Assembly: GCF_002094305.1 (NCBI RefSeq) | Contig: NZ_LWTX01000002.1 | Coordinates: 372,001-436,000, forward strand | Source: Prescottella equi | GTDB lineage: Bacteria > Actinomycetota > Actinomycetes > Mycobacteriales > Mycobacteriaceae | DNA: 64,000 nucleotides | Reading direction: 5' to 3' | Part shown: one piece after another, positions 16,212-25,198 of the stretch | Numbering within the stretch: position 1 is the stretch's first letter | How the letters are laid out: each line of letters begins with the position of its first letter | Made by a program: the position numbers and the translations under genes | Notes under the pieces: generated by a model | Database searches by the model: none | What the model saw: the letters and a program-made list of their open reading frames with translations, nothing else | Told to the model about the DNA's origin: nothing

Positions 16212-16772
16212 GTGACCGAACAGGCCATGGACGGGCCGACGGCGCCCGACCATGTCTTGGGCCAGGACGGCCACCCCGACGGAACCTTCGCCGGATTCGT
16301 CGAGCGCTACGGCCTCGAGCTGCGCAGATACTGCCGGCCGCTCGCGCCGGACGACGACGCCGCCGAGGACATCGTCCAGGAGACCTTCATCGCCGCCTGG
16401 AATCAGCTGTCCTCGTTCCGCGGCGACGCGTCGATCCGGACCTGGCTGTTCGCGATCTGCACCCGCAAGGTCCTCGACCTGCACCGCCGGCGTCGACCCC
16501 ACGTCGTCGACGACGAAATCCTCCACACGATCCCCGATCAGCGCAGGCACGAACCGGCGACGGTGGTGTCGAGCAACGCGTTCCTCAACGCCCTCGACGG
16601 CGCATTGCGGCAACTCCCGCTGCGACAGCGAGCATCATGGGTGATGAGAGAAGTGGAATCGATGACGTTTCCTGAGATCGGCAAGGTGCTGGGCTTGAGC
16701 CCGGACGCGGCCCGCGGTCAACATCGGCGCGCGGCGGCGACGCTGGCCGTTCTGCTGGAGGAGTGGCGATGA
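16212..16772 (+). CDS. ECF-type RNA polymerase sigma factor
   Basis: A 186-residue sigma-70 family factor with region 2 (DDDAAEDIVQETFIAAW, then FRGDASIRTWLFAICTRKVLD) and region 4 (MTFPEIGKVLGLSPDAARGQ). No extra C-terminal domain is present. GTG at 16212 follows GGGAGGAG by 8 bases. An anti-sigma gene usually follows such factors, but here the ATGA-overlapped frame is only 18 codons long, and the next gene is a GAF-ANTAR protein. The signal that controls the factor is therefore not evident. Confidence 0.88.
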   Translation: MTEQAMDGPTAPDHVLGQDGHPDGTFAGFVERYGLELRRYCRPLAPDDDAAEDIVQETFIAAWNQLSSFRGDASIRTWLFAICTRKVLDLHRRRRPHVVDDEILHTIPDQRRHEPATVVSSNAFLNALDGALRQLPLRQRASWVMREVESMTFPEIGKVLGLSPDAARGQHRRAAATLAVLLEEWR

Positions 16773-16825
16773 TTCCGTGGCACGGGCGGCGCACAGAAGG
16801 AGGCCTACACCATGGTGCACATTGA
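16769..16825 (+). CDS. Possible 18-residue peptide overlapping the sigma gene
   Basis: ATG at 16769 overlaps the sigma stop as ATGA and opens an 18-codon frame (MIPWHGRRTEGGLHHGAH) ending at 16825 inside the next gene's start. It occupies the usual place of an anti-sigma gene. It could be a remnant, a coupling peptide that carries ribosomes to the next gene, or chance; the AAGGAGG ribosome site of the next gene lies inside it. Confidence 0.25.
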   Translation: MIPWHGRRTEGGLHHGAH

Positions 16826-17681
16826 CCCACTGACGGACGGGCGAACACCGGACGACACGAGGAACAGAACGAACAGCACGAAGACGGACGGAACGAAGGC
16901 GGGCACGCGGCCGAGTGCCGCCGACGTCGTCGCTGTCGCGGAACAGTCCGACCTGTCCCCCACCGCACTCGCATCCCTGCTCGTGTCGCTCGGCGAGAGC
17001 ATCACCGACGAGGACGATCTGGCGAACGTCCTGCAGCGGGTGACGGAGGTGGCGCACCAGGTGATCGACAACGCCGATTGCACCGGTGTGACGGTCGACT
17101 TCGGTGGACGCACCTACACCGCCGCCTACACCGACGGGCGCACCCTGCGGGTGGATCACGAGCAGTACGCCGCCGGCGAAGGGCCGTGCCTGCAGGCGTC
17201 GCGGACCCGAGAGACGGTCCTGGTGGACCTCGACGAGGCGACCGATCGTTGGCCGGCGTTCACGGAATCAGCTCGGGCGGAGGGGATTCGCAGCTTCCTC
17301 GCCGCTCCCCTGTTCGTCGACGACCACACCCTGGGCGCGCTCAACCTCTACGGCCGTGGACCGTCGGCCTTCGACGAGGTGGACGCCGACGTCCTCGAAC
17401 TGCTCACCGGCACCGTGTCCCGGGCGATCGGCGAGTTCGCGCGCTTCAAGTCCGCGCGCGACGCCGCGGACGCGCTGCAACGCGCGCTGGAGACCCGGGC
17501 ACCGATCGAGCAGGCGAAGGGCATGCTGATGGCCCTCCACCGGATCGACGCGCACCAGGCCTTCCAATTGCTGCGCAAGCAGTCGCAGACGACCAACACA
17601 CGCTTGCGCGACGTCGCCCTGAATCTCGTCGAACAACTCAGCGCGCCAGAGGACTTCGCCGTCGACGAGACCGCCTCGTGA
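16812..17681 (+). CDS. GAF-ANTAR domain transcription antiterminator
   Basis: A 289-residue protein with a low-complexity N-terminus (to about 40), a GAF sensor domain (about 55-215) and a C-terminal ANTAR domain (about 218-275, with APIEQAKGMLMA and AFQLLRKQSQ). ANTAR domains bind paired hairpins in nascent RNA and prevent termination; GAF domains sense small ligands or redox. It follows the ECF sigma gene by 39 bases and overlaps the AlkD-like gene by GTGA, so the three are likely one stress operon. RNA targets are not visible locally. Confidence 0.88.
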   Translation: MVHIDPLTDGRTPDDTRNRTNSTKTDGTKAGTRPSAADVVAVAEQSDLSPTALASLLVSLGESITDEDDLANVLQRVTEVAHQVIDNADCTGVTVDFGGRTYTAAYTDGRTLRVDHEQYAAGEGPCLQASRTRETVLVDLDEATDRWPAFTESARAEGIRSFLAAPLFVDDHTLGALNLYGRGPSAFDEVDADVLELLTGTVSRAIGEFARFKSARDAADALQRALETRAPIEQAKGMLMALHRIDAHQAFQLLRKQSQTTNTRLRDVALNLVEQLSAPEDFAVDETAS

Positions 17682-18439
17682 CGCGGACAGGCGCCGCGGA
17701 CGCGGTGATCGCCGCGCTGGCGGAAGTCGCCGACCCCGACGACGCCCGACAGCTCGCCCGGTTCTTCAAGACGGGTCCGGGCGAGTACGGCGAGGGCGAC
17801 GTCTTCATCGGTGTCCGGGTGCCCGCGACCCGTGCCGTGGCCAAGCGGTTCACGTCGTTGTCGGCCGACGGTGTCGACGCGCTGCTCGACAGCCCCGTCC
17901 ACGAACACCGGCTCGCCGGCTTGCTGATCCTCGTCGAACAGTTCGCCGCGGTCAGCCGGCCACGGGGTCGCGACGACGGCGCCCGTGAGCGCATCGCCGA
18001 CCACTACCTCGCGACCGTCCTGCGGGGGCGGGTGAACAACTGGGACCTGGTGGACCAGTCGGCCCACCCCATCCTCGGCGACTGGCTGTACGACCGGCCC
18101 CGGGACGTCGTGTTCGAGCTCGGCGCCGACGACGACCTGTGGCGGCGCCGGGTCGCGCTGGTCACGACGTTCGGCTTCATCCGGCGCGGCGACGCGTCCA
18201 CGACGCTCGATCTGGCGGCGCAGGTCCTGAGCGACCGGCGCGACCTCACGCAGAAGGCGACCGGTTGGATGCTGCGCGAGGTCGGCAAACGGGTGGACCG
18301 GGCGCTGCTGCTCGGTTTCCTCGACCGGCACGCCCCGCAGATGGGCGCCACCGCGCTCGGTTACGCCACCGAACACCTCGACCCGGACACCCGCGCGCAT
18401 TACCGGCTACTCCGCGGTAACCACGCCCGGAGCAGATAG
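17678..18439 (+). CDS. DNA alkylation repair protein, AlkD-like HEAT-repeat glycosylase
   Basis: A 253-residue all-helical protein. It shows the family blocks ARFFKTGPGEYGEGDVFIGVRVP at the N-terminus, NNWDLVDQSAHPILG in the middle and REVGKR near residue 205. AlkD-type enzymes excise positively charged 3-methyl- and 7-methylpurines. The conserved Trp and Asp of the WDLVD motif, which contribute to catalysis in relatives, are present. GTG at 17678 is coupled to the GAF-ANTAR stop, linking DNA repair to that regulator and the ECF sigma factor. Confidence 0.87.
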   Translation: MTRTGAADAVIAALAEVADPDDARQLARFFKTGPGEYGEGDVFIGVRVPATRAVAKRFTSLSADGVDALLDSPVHEHRLAGLLILVEQFAAVSRPRGRDDGARERIADHYLATVLRGRVNNWDLVDQSAHPILGDWLYDRPRDVVFELGADDDLWRRRVALVTTFGFIRRGDASTTLDLAAQVLSDRRDLTQKATGWMLREVGKRVDRALLLGFLDRHAPQMGATALGYATEHLDPDTRAHYRLLRGNHARSR

Positions 18440-18605
18440 CCGCCGTTCATCGACCGTCGGGCACCATCCACCGCACGGACGCGCGGCGGACGGTCCGCTG
18501 CGCGGGCGATCTCCCGGCCGTCCAATAGGGTGTTGTGTGCATCACAGCTGCACACTCACGCGTGCGTCCCCGACGCAGTGTCAGGACCCGAGAGGACACG
18601 AATCG

Positions 18606-20519
18606 ATGAGCACCGCCGAGCACGCATCCGGCGCCTACGCCGAGGCCTTCCGTCGGAGCGTGGAGGACCCCGACGGCTACTGGCTCGCGGCCGCCGAGGC
18701 CGTCGAGTGGGACACGGCGCCGACACGCGCCCTGGACGACTCGAACGCCCCGATGTACCGCTGGTTCCCGGACGCCACGCTCAACACGTGCTTCAACGCG
18801 CTCGACCGGCACGTGCGCGACGGCCGCGGTGATCAGGCGGCACTGATCTGGGACTCGGCAATGGTCCCGGCGCAGCGGACGTACACGTACGCCGAGCTGC
18901 TCGCGGAGGTGGCCCGATTCGCGGGCGTGCTGTCCGAGCAGGGCGTCGTGGCCGGCGACCGCGTCGTGATCTACATGCCGATGATCCCCGAGGCCGCGAT
19001 CGCGATGCTCGCGTGCGCCCGGATCGGTGCCGTGCACTCGGTGGTGTTCGGCGGCTTCGCCGCCAAGGAGCTCGCGACCCGCATCGACGACGCACAGCCC
19101 GTCGTCCTGGTCACCGCGTCCGGGGGCCTCGAGCCGGGCCGCACCATCGAGTACCTGCCGATGGTCGACCAGGCGCTGGACATGTCGGCGCACCCGCCGC
19201 ACACCGTGATCGTGAAGAACCGCGAGGCCGTGCCCGGGTCCGCAGGCGACTTCCGCGACCGGGGCGCCGCGTGGTTCGACTGGGACGAGCTGGCCGCCGA
19301 CGCGAAGGACGCCGCCCCCGTCTCGGTGGCCGCGACCGACCCCCTGTACATCCTCTACACGTCGGGCACCACCGGGAAGCCGAAGGGTGTGGTCCGCGAC
19401 AACGGTGGCCACGCTGTGGCGTTGACCTGGTCGATGCGCAACATCTACGACCTCGGCCCCGGCCAGGTCATGTGGACCGCGTCGGACGTCGGCTGGGTCG
19501 TCGGCCACTCCTACATCGTGTACGCGCCGTTGCTGGCGGGCGCGACCACCGTGATGTACGAGGGCAAGCCGGTGGGCACCCCCGACGCCGGTGCGTTCTG
19601 GCGAGTGATCCAGGAGCACAACGTCTCCGCGTTGTTCACCGCACCCACCGCGATCCGCGCGATCCGCAAGGCGGACCCGGAGGCCGCCGAACTCGCCAAG
19701 TACGACATCTCGTCGATGACGACGCTGTTCGCCGCCGGCGAGCGCCTCGATCCCGACACCTACGTGTGGGCCACCGAGAAGCTCGGCGTCCCGGTGATCG
19801 ACCACTGGTGGCAGACCGAGACGGGCTGGGCCATCTGTGCGAATCTGCGTGGGCTGGAACCGATGCCGATCAAGGCCGGCTCCCCCACCGTCCCCGTGCC
19901 CGGTTACCGCGTCGGCATCGTCGACGGCGAGGGTTCTCCGGTCGGGGCGGGCACGGAGGGCAACATCGTGATCGCGCTGCCGCTGCCGCCCGGCACCCTG
20001 GCGGGGCTGTGGCGCGACGAGGATCGCTACACGAAGTCGTACCTGTCGACGTTCGACGGCTACTACCTCACCGGCGACTCCGGCTACATCGACGAGGACG
20101 GCTACGTGTTCGTACTCGGACGCAGCGACGACGTCATCAACGTTGCCGGACACCGCCTTTCGACCGGCAGCATGGAGGCGGTCGTCGCGTCGCATCCCGC
20201 GGTCGCCGAGTGCGCGGTGATCGGCATCCACGACGAACTCAAGGGCCAGCGTCCGAGCGGCTACGTGGTCCTCAAGGCCGGCGTGGAGATCGAGGACGAC
20301 GTTCTGCGCAAGGAACTGATCGCGATGGTCCGGGAACAGATCGGCGCGGTCGCCACATTCCGCGACGTCACCGTCGTGCAGGCCCTTCCGAAGACGCGAT
20401 CGGGCAAGATCCTGCGCAAGACGATGCGGCAGATCGCGGACAACGACGAGTACACCGTGCCGTCGACCATCGAGGACCCGTCCGTCATCGACGCACTCGA
20501 GAAACTGCTGCGCGGATAG
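18606..20519 (+). CDS. prpE: Propionate-CoA ligase (acyl-CoA synthetase)
   Basis: A 637-residue AMP-forming acyl-CoA synthetase closest to PrpE/acetyl-CoA synthetase. Motifs include the P-loop YTSGTTGKPKG, the adenylate-binding DHWWQTETGW, YYLTGDSGYIDEDGY, and the C-terminal SGKILRKTMR with its catalytic Lys. It activates propionate to propionyl-CoA. ATG at 18606 follows GAGAGGA by about 8 bases. It has its own intrinsic terminator at 20535-20572 and appears monocistronic. Acetate or a related short acid is an alternative substrate. Confidence 0.88.
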   Translation: MSTAEHASGAYAEAFRRSVEDPDGYWLAAAEAVEWDTAPTRALDDSNAPMYRWFPDATLNTCFNALDRHVRDGRGDQAALIWDSAMVPAQRTYTYAELLAEVARFAGVLSEQGVVAGDRVVIYMPMIPEAAIAMLACARIGAVHSVVFGGFAAKELATRIDDAQPVVLVTASGGLEPGRTIEYLPMVDQALDMSAHPPHTVIVKNREAVPGSAGDFRDRGAAWFDWDELAADAKDAAPVSVAATDPLYILYTSGTTGKPKGVVRDNGGHAVALTWSMRNIYDLGPGQVMWTASDVGWVVGHSYIVYAPLLAGATTVMYEGKPVGTPDAGAFWRVIQEHNVSALFTAPTAIRAIRKADPEAAELAKYDISSMTTLFAAGERLDPDTYVWATEKLGVPVIDHWWQTETGWAICANLRGLEPMPIKAGSPTVPVPGYRVGIVDGEGSPVGAGTEGNIVIALPLPPGTLAGLWRDEDRYTKSYLSTFDGYYLTGDSGYIDEDGYVFVLGRSDDVINVAGHRLSTGSMEAVVASHPAVAECAVIGIHDELKGQRPSGYVVLKAGVEIEDDVLRKELIAMVREQIGAVATFRDVTVVQALPKTRSGKILRKTMRQIADNDEYTVPSTIEDPSVIDALEKLLRG

Positions 20520-20534
20520 CGTGGCGCCCTACCG

Positions 20535-20572
20535 AAAGGCCCCTCCCCACTGCGGGGCGGGGCCTTTCTTTT
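20535..20572 (+). terminator. Intrinsic terminator of prpE
   Basis: AAAGGCCCC at 20535-20543 pairs with GGGGCCTTT at 20559-20567, with CCCC/GGGG pairing further in, followed by CTTTT. This is a textbook rho-independent terminator 15 bases after the prpE stop. Confidence 0.88.
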
Positions 20573-20684
20573 CGGATAAATCGGATATTCAGCACCAATT
20601 AGTACCAAACGACATTTTGGCCTAAATATCCAAAAGGGCAGGTCAGGGCCACATAGAGGTTGACCATCACGGTTCGATCACGGT

Positions 20685-20765
20685 ATGTTTACGAACAGGA
20701 TCCAAGCGATCATCGGATTCGACACCATCAATTCGCACTCGCCCGAGGGGGAGAATTGTCCGTAG
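20685..20765 (+). CDS. Possible 26-residue leader peptide
   Basis: ATG at 20685 opens a 26-codon frame (MFTNRIQAIIGFDTINSHSP...) that ends at 20765, overlapping the TTG start of the next gene by 10 bases. It lies in DNA less GC-rich than the flanks. It could be a translated leader coupled to the following gene, or simply noise inside a longer N-terminus of that gene. Confidence 0.25.
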   Translation: MFTNRIQAIIGFDTINSHSPEGENCP

Positions 20766-21595
20766 TCGCCACGCCATCCGTCCACGCCCTTCTGCGCGAT
20801 CTCGTCGCGAACTGCACGCGCAGCCATTTCCTGGACGATCCGGAGGGACTCGAACTCTCGAACCAGGCCGCCCTCATGCGTGAGGTCGTCGTCACCGTGC
20901 AGGCCTGTCTGGCCCCCGACCTGGACGCCACCCGAGCGGCCGAGCGCCGGGACGCGGCGAGCGACCCTCACTGGTCCGACAGCCCCGGCCTGCGCCTGAT
21001 CGCCGCCATCGCGCAGTACGAGGAGATTCTGTCCACCCTGCTGGACGCAGCCACCCTCGTCGAATCGGGGCGCATGAGCACCGCCTGGACGCTCCTCGGA
21101 TCGACGGCGGACCGCCTCCGGGTCCTCGCAGCCCTCGCATCGGCCGCCGGCGACGACGTCGCCCGGCAGCTGGCCGCCACGTCGGCACACGCCCGCGCGC
21201 GATTCACCGCTGCGGCCGCAACCGACGGCGTCGACCTCGGCCTGCCCGCGCCGTTCGAATCGGCGACGAACGTGGTGACCGCGCCCGCCCCCCTCGCACC
21301 GGGAGAGCCGCCGCGGGCGATCGCCCGGGTGATCGAACTCGCCACGCTGGGCGCCGCGACCAGCCGGGACGGCGGACCGCTCGACACGACTTCGCTGCAC
21401 GGTTCGCCGCACCACACCGACTACGCACATCTCGCAACCGTCGGCGGCTACCAATTCCACCTCGTACTCGACATCGTCCGCGCCGCAACCGATTCCCTCT
21501 GCAGCGTCGCCGGCGCCCTCACCGCCGAGCAGGTCTGGGCGGACTGGGCCGACGACGTCCGCGAGGCGATCGAATTCGCGTGGGACTGCATCTAG
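20756..21595 (+). CDS. Hypothetical protein of unknown function
   Basis: A predicted 279-residue, mainly helical soluble protein, rich in Ala and Leu, with no recognised domain. I favour TTG at 20756 because third-position GC becomes strong only from there and GAGGGGGAG precedes it, although the spacing is tight. The frame is open back to a TTG at 20660, which would give 311 residues. It follows the prpE terminator and an AT-richer region of about 110 bases, so it has its own promoter. It ends 12 bases before the convergent flavin oxidoreductase. Confidence 0.55.
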   Translation: MSVVATPSVHALLRDLVANCTRSHFLDDPEGLELSNQAALMREVVVTVQACLAPDLDATRAAERRDAASDPHWSDSPGLRLIAAIAQYEEILSTLLDAATLVESGRMSTAWTLLGSTADRLRVLAALASAAGDDVARQLAATSAHARARFTAAAATDGVDLGLPAPFESATNVVTAPAPLAPGEPPRAIARVIELATLGAATSRDGGPLDTTSLHGSPHHTDYAHLATVGGYQFHLVLDIVRAATDSLCSVAGALTAEQVWADWADDVREAIEFAWDCI

Positions 21596-21607
21596 GACGC
21601 GTCCGCG

Positions 21608-22807
21608 TCAGCCTCCGATGCGCACCGGCCCCCGGTCGACCAGGACGCAGCGGGCGCCCGAGAAGATCGTCGGCATGCACTTGTTGCAGTGGATGCACAG
21701 CGACCGCGTGCGGGACTCGGCCTGGATCCGGTTGATCAGGTCGGGCTCCCGCAGCAGCGCGCGCGCCATCGCGACGAACTCGAACCCCTCCTCCATCGCG
21801 GTGTCCATACCGGCCTTGTCGGTGACACCGCCGAGCAGCACCAGCGGCATCTTCACGGCCGCGCGGATCTGTCGGGCCTCCTCGAGCATGAACAGCGGCT
21901 CGTAGGGGTAGGTCTTGATGAACGCCTTGCCCACCAACTGCACACCGAGCTTGACCGGCTGCGGCATCGCATTGGCGAAGTCGCGGACCGGGGCGTCGCC
22001 CTTGAACAGGTACATCGGGTTGAGCAGCGAGCTGCCCATGGTCAGTTCGAGCGCGTCGAGGCTGCCGTCGGCCTCGAGCCACTGCGCCACCTGGATCGCC
22101 TCGTCCACCCAGAACCCGCCGGGCACACCGTCGTCCATGTTGAGTTTGGCGAGCACAGCGATGCGGTCGCCGACGGCCTCGCGGACGGCGCGGGCCGTCT
22201 CACGCACGATCCGCGCTCGATTCTCGAGCGATCCGCCGTAGTTGTCCTGGCGCTTGTTCAGCTTGGGGCTGAGGAATGAACTGGCGAAGTAGTTGTGGCC
22301 GAAGTGGATCTCCACGGCGTCGAAGCCGCCCTCGATCGCGAACCTCGCGGCGTCGGCGTGCGCCTGCGTGATCCGCGCGATGTCGGCGGAGGTCGCGGCG
22401 TGGATCCTCTTCATGCTCAGCGGGCTGAACGACGTCGACGGCGCCAGCGCCGGCAGCCCGTTCGACTTCTCGTTCGCGACGGGACCGGCGTGCCCGATCT
22501 GCGCCGACGCCGCCGCACCCTCGGCATGGATCGCGTCGGTGAGCTCGCGAAGGCCCGGCACCACCTCGGGTCGCATCCACAGCTGACCGCGTTCGGTGCG
22601 CCCCTCGGGCTGCACGGCGCAGTACGCGACCGTGGTCATGCCTACACCGCCCGCCGCGGGCCGGCGGTGGAACTCGATGAGCTCGTTCGTGACCAGCGCC
22701 TGCGGGGTGCGCCCCTCGAACGTCGCGGACTTGATGATCCGATTGCGCAGCGTGATCGGGCCGAGCTTGGCCGGCGCGAACACGTCGGGGGCAGTGATCT
22801 GGGACAC
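21608..22807 (-). CDS. NADH:flavin oxidoreductase, Old Yellow Enzyme family
   Basis: A 399-residue TIM-barrel flavoprotein. It has an IKSATFEG substrate loop near the N-terminus, AQIGHAGP at about 101-108, EIHFGHNYFASSFLSP, and a late CIHCNKC cysteine motif. The last resembles the iron-sulfur cluster region of 2,4-dienoyl-CoA reductases but has only three cysteines close together. It probably reduces activated alkenes with FMN. It appears to be a single-gene unit. Confidence 0.85.
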   Translation of the reverse strand: MSQITAPDVFAPAKLGPITLRNRIIKSATFEGRTPQALVTNELIEFHRRPAAGGVGMTTVAYCAVQPEGRTERGQLWMRPEVVPGLRELTDAIHAEGAAASAQIGHAGPVANEKSNGLPALAPSTSFSPLSMKRIHAATSADIARITQAHADAARFAIEGGFDAVEIHFGHNYFASSFLSPKLNKRQDNYGGSLENRARIVRETARAVREAVGDRIAVLAKLNMDDGVPGGFWVDEAIQVAQWLEADGSLDALELTMGSSLLNPMYLFKGDAPVRDFANAMPQPVKLGVQLVGKAFIKTYPYEPLFMLEEARQIRAAVKMPLVLLGGVTDKAGMDTAMEEGFEFVAMARALLREPDLINRIQAESRTRSLCIHCNKCMPTIFSGARCVLVDRGPVRIGG

Positions 22808-22903
22808 CGCGAATCCTTCCGTCGGGAGCGGCCCGAGGCTATACCGATGCCAGCGGTCTCGAAAGTAGGGGTGTCCACTGGGTGGGACGTTTCGGACCGG
22901 TGC

Positions 22904-23329
22904 TCAACGGCAGACCGTCTCCACGAGCCCGTAGATCTCGCGGGACTGCTCTCCTGTCGGCATCCGGCCCTCGTGCTCTGCCCGATCGACGATCCGCGAG
23001 CTCACCGCGTCCGGGTCGACGCGCCTGCCGAGATCGTCGCACGACTGCGTGGCGATCCCGGCGATTTCGGCGTCATTGCGGTCGACGGCCAACTCGGGGT
23101 ACCGGGCCCGGAAGGTCGCGACGAAAGCGGCCACCTGCGCGGGGTCGTAGGTCCCGAGTGTGGGCCGGGTGTGATCGTGGTGGTCCGTGTCCGACGGCAT
23201 CACATCGGTGGTCGCAGCCGGTCCCCGGGGACCCGTGTCGACCGGGTGGTCGTGGACGTCACCGCAGGCGCCGGCGAACACGAGGGTCCCGATCGCGATC
23301 GCGATCCCCCCGAACGCCACTCTGGTCAT
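22904..23329 (-). CDS. Small secreted protein or lipoprotein, DUF732-like
   Basis: A 141-residue protein with an N-terminal signal (MTRVAFGGIAIAIGTLVFAG) and a possible lipobox AGAC (Cys22; weak because the -3 residue is Ala). A His/Asp-rich linker follows. The C-terminal domain (PELAVDRNDAEIAGIATQSC...VETVC) resembles the small mycobacterial DUF732 domain with its Cys pair. Function unknown. It lies 38 bases downstream of the membrane-protein gene ending at 23368 on the same strand. Confidence 0.65.
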   Translation of the reverse strand: MTRVAFGGIAIAIGTLVFAGACGDVHDHPVDTGPRGPAATTDVMPSDTDHHDHTRPTLGTYDPAQVAAFVATFRARYPELAVDRNDAEIAGIATQSCDDLGRRVDPDAVSSRIVDRAEHEGRMPTGEQSREIYGLVETVCR

Positions 23330-23367
23330 ACCTTCGGATTCCCCGACAACGCGGTTCCGAAACCCGC

Positions 23368-23724
23368 TCAGCCGGCCACGCTTCGCACCGCGATGCCCAG
23401 ATACACGAGCATCAGGACGAACAGGAACCATCCCGCCGCCTGCCAGATCGGCCATGTTCCGGCGCGGCGCCACACACGGTAGGCCTGCACGAACGCTCCG
23501 ATCCCACCGAGCAACAGCAGAGCCGACGGCACCACGACCACCACGATGCGCGCGGTGTCGGTACACAGTCGGCCCTCGTCGGGGGCGCAGTCACCGGCCC
23601 CCGACCCCACCACGATCGTGACGACCATCGCGATCAACGCGAGCACGATCGTCGCGCCGTCGTACAGCGCCGCCCGGCGAAATGTCTGCGGGTCCGACCA
23701 CCGCTTCTCCACGTCGCGCGTCAT
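23368..23724 (-). CDS. Small membrane protein, three predicted helices
   Basis: A 118-residue protein with hydrophobic segments at about 24-42, 59-82 and 97-115 and a Cys-containing loop (GDCAPDEGRLC) between the first two that would face outside. No family with a known role. It is probably co-transcribed with the small secreted protein that follows. Confidence 0.6.
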   Translation of the reverse strand: MTRDVEKRWSDPQTFRRAALYDGATIVLALIAMVVTIVVGSGAGDCAPDEGRLCTDTARIVVVVVPSALLLLGGIGAFVQAYRVWRRAGTWPIWQAAGWFLFVLMLVYLGIAVRSVAG

Positions 23725-23818
23725 GAGCCTCCCTCGTGTCGTTCGATCACGAGGCGCCTACCCGGACGGGCGCGCCCCGAAACCGATCGCCGCGAAAGCG
23801 AGGGTTGTCCGCGGCCTG

Positions 23819-25150
23819 TCAGCCCAGCGCGCCGTACCGGGCCAGCGCCTCGCGCCGCTCCTCGGCGTGGTCGACTATCGGGTCCGGGTACGCCTCCGGC
23901 CGAGCGTCTTTCAGGGTGTGCACCGCCTTGCCGCGCACCCCGCGCAGTTCCGGCACCCAACGCCGCACGTAATCTCCCGTGGGGTCGAACTTCTCACCCT
24001 GCCCGGTCGGGTTGAACACCCGGAAGTACGGCGAGGCGTCGGTACCCGACCCGGCGGTCCACTGCCAGCCGTGCTGGTTCGACGCCAGATCGCCGTCGAC
24101 CAGATGCTGCATGAAGAACCGAGCACCGCGCCACCACGGCAGGTGCAGGTCCTTCACGAGGAACGACGCGACGATCATCCGCACGCGGTTGTGCATCCAC
24201 CCCTCGGACACCAGCTGCCGCATCCCGGCGTCGACGATCGGAAAGCCGGTGCGACCCTCGCACCACGCCGCGAACAACGCGTCGGCGTCGCGTCCGGTGT
24301 CGTGACGCATGGCGTCGAACTTGGCGTCGTAGTTGCGGCGCGCACTGTCGGGACGCTGGAACAGGATGTCGGCGTAGAAGTCTCGCCACGCCACCTGACG
24401 ACGATACTGTTCGGCGCCGTGGCTGCGCTTGCGGGCCAGGTCGGCGAGCATCGTGCGCGGATGAATGTTCCCGAACTTGAGGTACACCGACATTCGACTG
24501 GTGGTGTCGAGGTCCGGGCGGTCACGCTCGGCGTCGTACCGGATCAGGTCGTCGTCACAGAAGGCGCTCCAGCGTTCCAGCGCCGCCGCCTCCCCCGCCG
24601 CCGGGCCCGAAGCCTCGGGGGCCGGAATTGCGTTGCGCGCCTTCGAGACATCGACGTCGTCCGGGTCGATCCAGTCGAGTGTGTCCGCACCCGTACTGGC
24701 CGGCGCGCGCCAGCCGTGGTCGAGCCAGCGCTTGAACCACGGCGTGAACACCTTGTAGGGGTTGCCGTCGTCCTTCGTCACCCGGCCGGGCGCGACCGCG
24801 TACGGAGAACCGGTCGTCACCAGGTCCACGTGCTCCGCGACGGCCGCGTCGCGCTCGCGCCCGTACGGACCATAGTCGGCACTCACATGCACTTCGTGCG
24901 CGCCAATCGCTTTCGCGACCAAAGGCACCACCTCGACCGGATCACCTCGCACCACCAGCAGTCGTCCGTCCAACTGCTCGTCGAGCGCGGACAAGCTGCG
25001 GTACAGGAAGTCCCGTCGCGGACCGCCCGACGGGCCGAGCAAACGGTCGTCGAGCACGAACAGCCCCAGTGCCCGCTCCCCGGCGGCGCTCAGCGTCGGC
25101 AGGTCGCCCACCCGCAGGTCGCGGCGGAACCAGACGAGCGATTGCGTCAC
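23819..25150 (-). CDS. phr: Deoxyribodipyrimidine photolyase
   Basis: A 443-residue photolyase/cryptochrome. The N-terminal antenna-binding Rossmann domain starts at SLVWFRRDLR. The C-terminal FAD domain contains SVYLKFGNIHPR, the WRDFY block, WCEGRTGFPIVDAGMRQL, the WMHNRVRM signature and LASNQHGWQWTAGSGTDASPY. The tryptophans of the electron-transfer chain region are retained. It repairs cyclobutane pyrimidine dimers using blue light. GTG at 25150 begins the homologous region; the frame stays open 14 codons further upstream. Confidence 0.92.
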   Translation of the reverse strand: MTQSLVWFRRDLRVGDLPTLSAAGERALGLFVLDDRLLGPSGGPRRDFLYRSLSALDEQLDGRLLVVRGDPVEVVPLVAKAIGAHEVHVSADYGPYGRERDAAVAEHVDLVTTGSPYAVAPGRVTKDDGNPYKVFTPWFKRWLDHGWRAPASTGADTLDWIDPDDVDVSKARNAIPAPEASGPAAGEAAALERWSAFCDDDLIRYDAERDRPDLDTTSRMSVYLKFGNIHPRTMLADLARKRSHGAEQYRRQVAWRDFYADILFQRPDSARRNYDAKFDAMRHDTGRDADALFAAWCEGRTGFPIVDAGMRQLVSEGWMHNRVRMIVASFLVKDLHLPWWRGARFFMQHLVDGDLASNQHGWQWTAGSGTDASPYFRVFNPTGQGEKFDPTGDYVRRWVPELRGVRGKAVHTLKDARPEAYPDPIVDHAEERREALARYGALG

Positions 25151-25198
25151 GGCGTCCTCCTGATCGGTCGTGTGCCCGGCACACACGACCACGGTAGT

